Shown piece by piece: positions 60,909 through 64,000 of a stretch of DNA of 64,000 bases (position 1 is the stretch's first letter; each line of letters begins with the position of its first letter). Source of the stretch: Zobellella maritima (GTDB lineage Bacteria; Pseudomonadota; Gammaproteobacteria; Enterobacterales; Aeromonadaceae); assembly GCF_003075035.1 (NCBI RefSeq), contig NZ_QCZE01000005.1:81712-145711 (forward strand), in the 5' to 3' direction. Position numbers and translations under genes: made by a program. The notes beneath the pieces are model-generated. The model was not told the origin of the DNA and did not search any database. It worked only from the letters and a program-made list of their open reading frames with translations.

Positions 60909-61535
60909 ATGGCGTCGTCACCCTATCCTGTCCCTGCTGCTGCTCTGGTATGGGAACAGGAAATAAAGAAAAGCCGCTTTATCGCCCATATTGCGCATAC
61001 ACCGACGCCAGCGGATGCCAGGGCATTTATTGAAAGTGTGCGACGAACCGATCAGAATGCGGGCCATCGCTGCTGGGCCTTTGTCGCCGGGGCGCCGACT
61101 GACACCCAGGTATTGGGTTTCAGCGATGATGGCGAGCCCTCGGGTACGGCGGGAAAGCCGATGCTGGCGCAACTGCAAGGATCTGGACTGGGCGAGGTCA
61201 CAGCGGTAGTCAGTCGTTACTTCGGTGGTATCAAACTGGGTACCGGTGGCCTGGTCCGGGCCTATGGCGGTACCGTAGCGGCGGCGCTCAGGCTGCTGGA
61301 GACCCGGGAGCGCCGTATTATGAGCCGGGCCTCCCTGGTTGCTGAGTATGGCGACATCACCGTGCTGGAAAACCTGCTGACCCAGTATGCGGGGGAGTGG
61401 CTGCGGCTGGATTATGGCTTCCAGGTGTCGGGCGAGGTGCTGGTCGATGCACGGGAAATCTCGACTTTCTGCCGTCAGCTCAGTGATCGTACCCAGGGCC
61501 GGGTGCAAGCCAGGATATTAGATTCAACCCTTTAA
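60909..61535 (+). CDS. yigZ: IMPACT-family protein YigZ
   Basis: 208 residues (E. coli 204). The UPF0029/IMPACT N-terminal domain has KKSRFIAHIAHT, GHRCWAFVAG, GFSDDGEPSGTAGKPMLAQL and YFGGIKLGTGGLVRAYGG, all highly conserved; a DUF1949 ferredoxin-like domain follows. The precise function is unknown; relatives influence translation. It precedes trkH and hemG as in E. coli, but pepQ, which precedes yigZ there, is absent here. Confidence 0.93.
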   Translation: MASSPYPVPAAALVWEQEIKKSRFIAHIAHTPTPADARAFIESVRRTDQNAGHRCWAFVAGAPTDTQVLGFSDDGEPSGTAGKPMLAQLQGSGLGEVTAVVSRYFGGIKLGTGGLVRAYGGTVAAALRLLETRERRIMSRASLVAEYGDITVLENLLTQYAGEWLRLDYGFQVSGEVLVDAREISTFCRQLSDRTQGRVQARILDSTL

Positions 61536-61565
61536 AGCAGGCAGTAGGCGCACGCTAGGAAGCTC

Positions 61566-63023
61566 ATGCATATACGTTCAATAATTCGCATCGTCGGCAT
61601 TCTGGTCGCGCTGTTCAGTGTGACCATGCTGGCCCCGGCTCTGGTAGCTTACATCTACCGTGACGGTGGCGGCCTGGAATTCTTCAGTGCATTTGTCATT
61701 TGTCTTATCCTTGGGGTGGGCCTCTGGTTCCCCAATCGCTCTCACAGCAAGGAGTTGAGGGCCAAAGAAGGCTTCCTAATCGTGGTGCTGTTCTGGACGG
61801 TGCTGGGCAGTGTGGGCGCGATCCCACTTATGCTCAGTGCCGAGCCCGCGCTGACGGTGGCGGAAGCGTTTTTTGAGTCGTTTTCCGGGCTGACCACCAC
61901 GGGGGCGACCGTGATCAGCGGGCTGGACACCCTGCCCAAGGCGATCCTCTTCTATCGACAGATGCTGCAGTGGCTGGGCGGCATGGGGATCATAGTACTG
62001 GCCGTCGCCATACTGCCTATCCTGGGCATAGGGGGCATGCAGCTATATCGGGCTGAGATCCCGGGACCGGTCAAGGATAACAAGGTCGCGCCCAGAATTG
62101 CCGAAACCGCAAAAACCCTCTGGTATATCTATCTGGTGCTGACTATCGTCTGCGCCATCCTGCTGTGGCTGGCGGGCATGAATCTGTTTGATGCCATTTG
62201 CCACGCTTTCTCCACCATCGCCATCGGCGGCTTTTCCACCTACGACGCCAGCATAGGGCATTTCAGCAGTCCGCTGATCAACCTGATTATCGTGGTGTTT
62301 CTGATGATAGCGGGGGTGAATTTCAGCCTGCATTTCGCCGCTTTCGCCAACCGGGGGCTGCGACTGTCCGTCTATCGACTGGATCCCGAGGTAAAGGTGT
62401 TTATCGGGGTGCAGCTGGTGTTGGCGCTGATATGCATGGGGGTGCTGCTGGCCTACCGGGTATATCAGGATCCCCTGCAGGCACTGGATCAGGCCCTGTT
62501 TCAGGCCGTGTCCATTTCTACCACGGCGGGTTTCAGCACCACGGGGTTTGCCGAGTGGCCGTTGTTTTTACCCGTACTGCTGATGCTTGCTTCCTGTATC
62601 GGAGGCTGTGCAGGCAGCACCGGCGGGGGTATCAAGGTGGTCCGGATCATGCTGCTGAACCTGCAGGGAATGCGGGAACTGAAGCGGCTTGTGCACCCCA
62701 GGGCCGTCTATCGAATAAAGCTTGGCAATAAGGCGCTGGCTGATAGAGTAGTTGAAGCCGTATGGGGCTTTTTTGCCGCCTATGCCCTGGTCTTTGTGGT
62801 GTGCATGGTTGCCTTGCTGGCAACCGGCATGGAAGAGCTGACGGCCTTTACCGCCGTGGTTGCTACACTCAATAATCTGGGGCCGGGTCTGGGTGAGGTT
62901 GCCGCTAATTTCGGTTCCACAACAGATGCCGCCAAATGGATAATGATATTGGCCATGCTCTTTGGTCGTCTTGAAATTTTTACCTTGTTGGTGCTGTTTA
63001 CGCCGGCCTTCTGGCGCAGCTAA
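61566..63023 (+). CDS. trkH: Trk potassium uptake protein TrkH
   Basis: Potassium-conducting subunit of the Trk system, working with the TrkA regulator; 485 residues (E. coli 483) with four M1-P-M2 repeats. Selectivity-filter segments are visible: SGLTTTGATVISG, STIAIGGFSTYDAS, VSISTTAGFSTTGFAEWP and LNNLGPGL. GCAGSTGGGIKVVRI marks the gating loop. It starts 30 bp after yigZ and ends 9 bp before hemG. Confidence 0.96.
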   Translation: MHIRSIIRIVGILVALFSVTMLAPALVAYIYRDGGGLEFFSAFVICLILGVGLWFPNRSHSKELRAKEGFLIVVLFWTVLGSVGAIPLMLSAEPALTVAEAFFESFSGLTTTGATVISGLDTLPKAILFYRQMLQWLGGMGIIVLAVAILPILGIGGMQLYRAEIPGPVKDNKVAPRIAETAKTLWYIYLVLTIVCAILLWLAGMNLFDAICHAFSTIAIGGFSTYDASIGHFSSPLINLIIVVFLMIAGVNFSLHFAAFANRGLRLSVYRLDPEVKVFIGVQLVLALICMGVLLAYRVYQDPLQALDQALFQAVSISTTAGFSTTGFAEWPLFLPVLLMLASCIGGCAGSTGGGIKVVRIMLLNLQGMRELKRLVHPRAVYRIKLGNKALADRVVEAVWGFFAAYALVFVVCMVALLATGMEELTAFTAVVATLNNLGPGLGEVAANFGSTTDAAKWIMILAMLFGRLEIFTLLVLFTPAFWRS

Positions 63024-63032
63024 GAGGAGTCT

Positions 63033-63560
63033 ATGGGAAAACTGTTGGTACTTTATTCATCCCGCGATGGCCAGACTAAAAAAGTTATAGCGGCCATGGC
63101 TGAAGAATTTGCCGGATACGAGGTCGACATGGTGGACCTGCATACCCTGCCGCGTAAAAACTTAAGCAAGTACGACAAGGTACTGCTTGGTGCTTCGATT
63201 CGTTACGGGCACTTCCATCATAGCGTATACAGTTTTATCCACGCACACAGTGAACAGCTGGAAGTTGCTGATGCCGGCTTCTTCTGTGTTTGCCTGACGG
63301 CCAGGAAGCCTGAAAAGGCTGATCCCAGGAACAATGCTTATGTGAAGAAGTTCCTTGCCAAATCTCCCTGGCGGCCAAAGTCTATCGGGGTCTTTGCTGG
63401 CGCGCTTAAATACAGTGAGTACAACTGGTGGCAGACCCGCATTATCCAGCTGATCATGAAATTGACCGGTGGCAGCACAGATACCAGCCGAGATCTTGAG
63501 TTCACCGACTGGGATAACGTAAAAGACTTTGCCCGGAAATTTATCGGCAGCAAGGCTTAG
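63033..63560 (+). CDS. hemG: Menaquinone-dependent protoporphyrinogen IX dehydrogenase HemG
   Basis: Flavodoxin-type enzyme oxidising protoporphyrinogen IX in haem synthesis, passing electrons to quinone; 175 residues (E. coli 181). The FMN-binding N-terminus LLVLYSSRDGQTKKVI, LLGASIRYGHFHHSVYSFI and TARKPEKADPRNNAYVKKFL are typical. It is the last gene before the rRNA operon, as in E. coli (trkH-hemG-rrsA). Confidence 0.95.
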   Translation: MGKLLVLYSSRDGQTKKVIAAMAEEFAGYEVDMVDLHTLPRKNLSKYDKVLLGASIRYGHFHHSVYSFIHAHSEQLEVADAGFFCVCLTARKPEKADPRNNAYVKKFLAKSPWRPKSIGVFAGALKYSEYNWWQTRIIQLIMKLTGGSTDTSRDLEFTDWDNVKDFARKFIGSKA

Positions 63561-63934
63561 GAATGGCAGTAAAAGTATAAAAAAGAAGCTTTCGGTTGTT
63601 TTTTTGCTCAAGGCAGCTTTTTTTAATAAAAATATCAAAAAAGCCCTTGCGCAAAATCCGCCGGTCCCTATAATGCGCATCCACTGACACGGGGCAAGGC
63701 GCTCACGGTCACAAGGGTTGAAAACGAACGACATTAAGTTTGATTCAGCGCTTGACGAACACCAAGGGTTGCGTAGAATACGCAGCCCTGACCAGCGAAA
63801 GCGGTCAACGCTCTTTAACAACTTATCAAGCAAACTGTGTGGGCACTCGCAGGGTTGGGAAACAAAAAAATATTGTTTTTCAATGACTGTCGAAGTGCAC
63901 AAACACTTCAGCAATTCATTGAGTATCAAATCTT
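63561..63934 (+). promoter_or_regulatory. rRNA operon promoter and leader
   Basis: 374 bp without a protein gene. A P1-type promoter has TTGCGC (63647-63652), a 16-bp spacer and TATAAT (63669-63674), with a GCGC discriminator, preceded by an A/T-rich UP-like stretch (63617-63645). The leader has a boxB-like hairpin TGACC/GGTCA (63789-63807, GAAA loop) and boxA CGCTCTTTAACAA (63809-63821), as used for ribosomal antitermination. Confidence 0.88.
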
Positions 63935-64000
63935 TAATTGAAGAGTTTGATCATGGCTCAGATTGAACGCTGGCGGCAGGCCTAACACATGCAAGTCGAG
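63935..64000 (+). rRNA. rrs: 16S ribosomal RNA (5' end only)
   Basis: The first 66 nt of 16S rRNA. It begins near AATTGAAGAGTTTGATC and contains the universal 27F primer site and CTGGCGGCAGGCCTAAC. The 5' end is placed by analogy with E. coli. The rest lies beyond the window. Confidence 0.97.

Overview
The window is chromosomal DNA from a GC-rich marine gammaproteobacterium. Three things point to the Aeromonadales, and by inference to an Oceanimonas/Zobellella-like member of the Aeromonadaceae. The housekeeping blocks are in E. coli-like order (mnmE-yidC-yidD-rnpA-rpmH; dnaA-dnaN-recF-gyrB; fadBA; yigZ-trkH-hemG-16S rRNA). Many proteins match their E. coli counterparts in length within a few residues. 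Dam-type GATC sites are densely clustered next to dnaA. No sequence search was possible, so the genus is a guess.

Layout. 1-4562: accessory genes on the minus strand (opine-dehydrogenase-like oxidoreductase with a LysR regulator, a DUF1992 protein, a VTT-like membrane protein, a small secreted protein, and a PDC-type sensor membrane protein). 4766-8704: mnmE, yidC, yidD, rnpA, rpmH, read leftward. 8983-15975: six leftward genes lying between rpmH and dnaA (polar amino-acid-type ABC transporter, LysR regulator, CocE/NonD hydrolase, BCCT carrier). GATC-rich DNA flanks this block on both sides. The dnaA-proximal segment, with 12 GATC sites in 246 bp, is a candidate replication origin or dnaA control region. 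16353-22354: dnaA, dnaN, recF, gyrB. 22464-23612: a ZapE/AFG1-type ATPase.

23787-37543: a complete enterobacterial-type cellulose synthesis and modification locus, bcsE-F-G-R-Q-A-B-Z-C, all on one strand and mostly with overlapping or abutting genes. It encodes the c-di-GMP-responsive synthase (BcsA, PilZ domain), the periplasmic partner BcsB, the BcsZ cellulase, the BcsC outer-membrane porin, the phosphoethanolamine transferase BcsG with BcsF, the c-di-GMP sensor BcsE, and the polar or regulatory factors BcsR and BcsQ.

37633-46421: a DMSP (dimethylsulfoniopropionate) catabolism island. dddD (tandem class III CoA-transferase) is divergent from dddT (BCCT carrier), dddB (iron alcohol dehydrogenase), dddC (methylmalonate-semialdehyde-dehydrogenase type) and dddR (LysR). 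An aldehyde-dehydrogenase 3' remnant lies beside it. Together these genes would import DMSP, release dimethyl sulfide, and pass the 3-hydroxypropionate unit towards acetyl-CoA.

46519-64000: ilvD; two tandem IbpA-type small heat-shock genes, each preceded by a ROSE-like RNA thermometer, the first also by a sigma-32-like promoter; avtA; an ABM monooxygenase-like gene; glyQS; tag; yiaD; an AEC carrier; tusA; a 143-bp MITE-like element with 15-bp flanking direct repeats; fadBA; yigZ-trkH-hemG; then a strong rRNA promoter, antitermination boxes and the first 66 nt of a 16S rRNA gene.

No CRISPR array, intact insertion sequence or tRNA gene was recognised. The most interesting signals are the ddd cluster, the paired RNA thermometers, the GATC-dense origin candidate split from rpmH by an accessory block, the uncharacterised BCCT-hydrolase operon, and the short transposon-like element before fadA.
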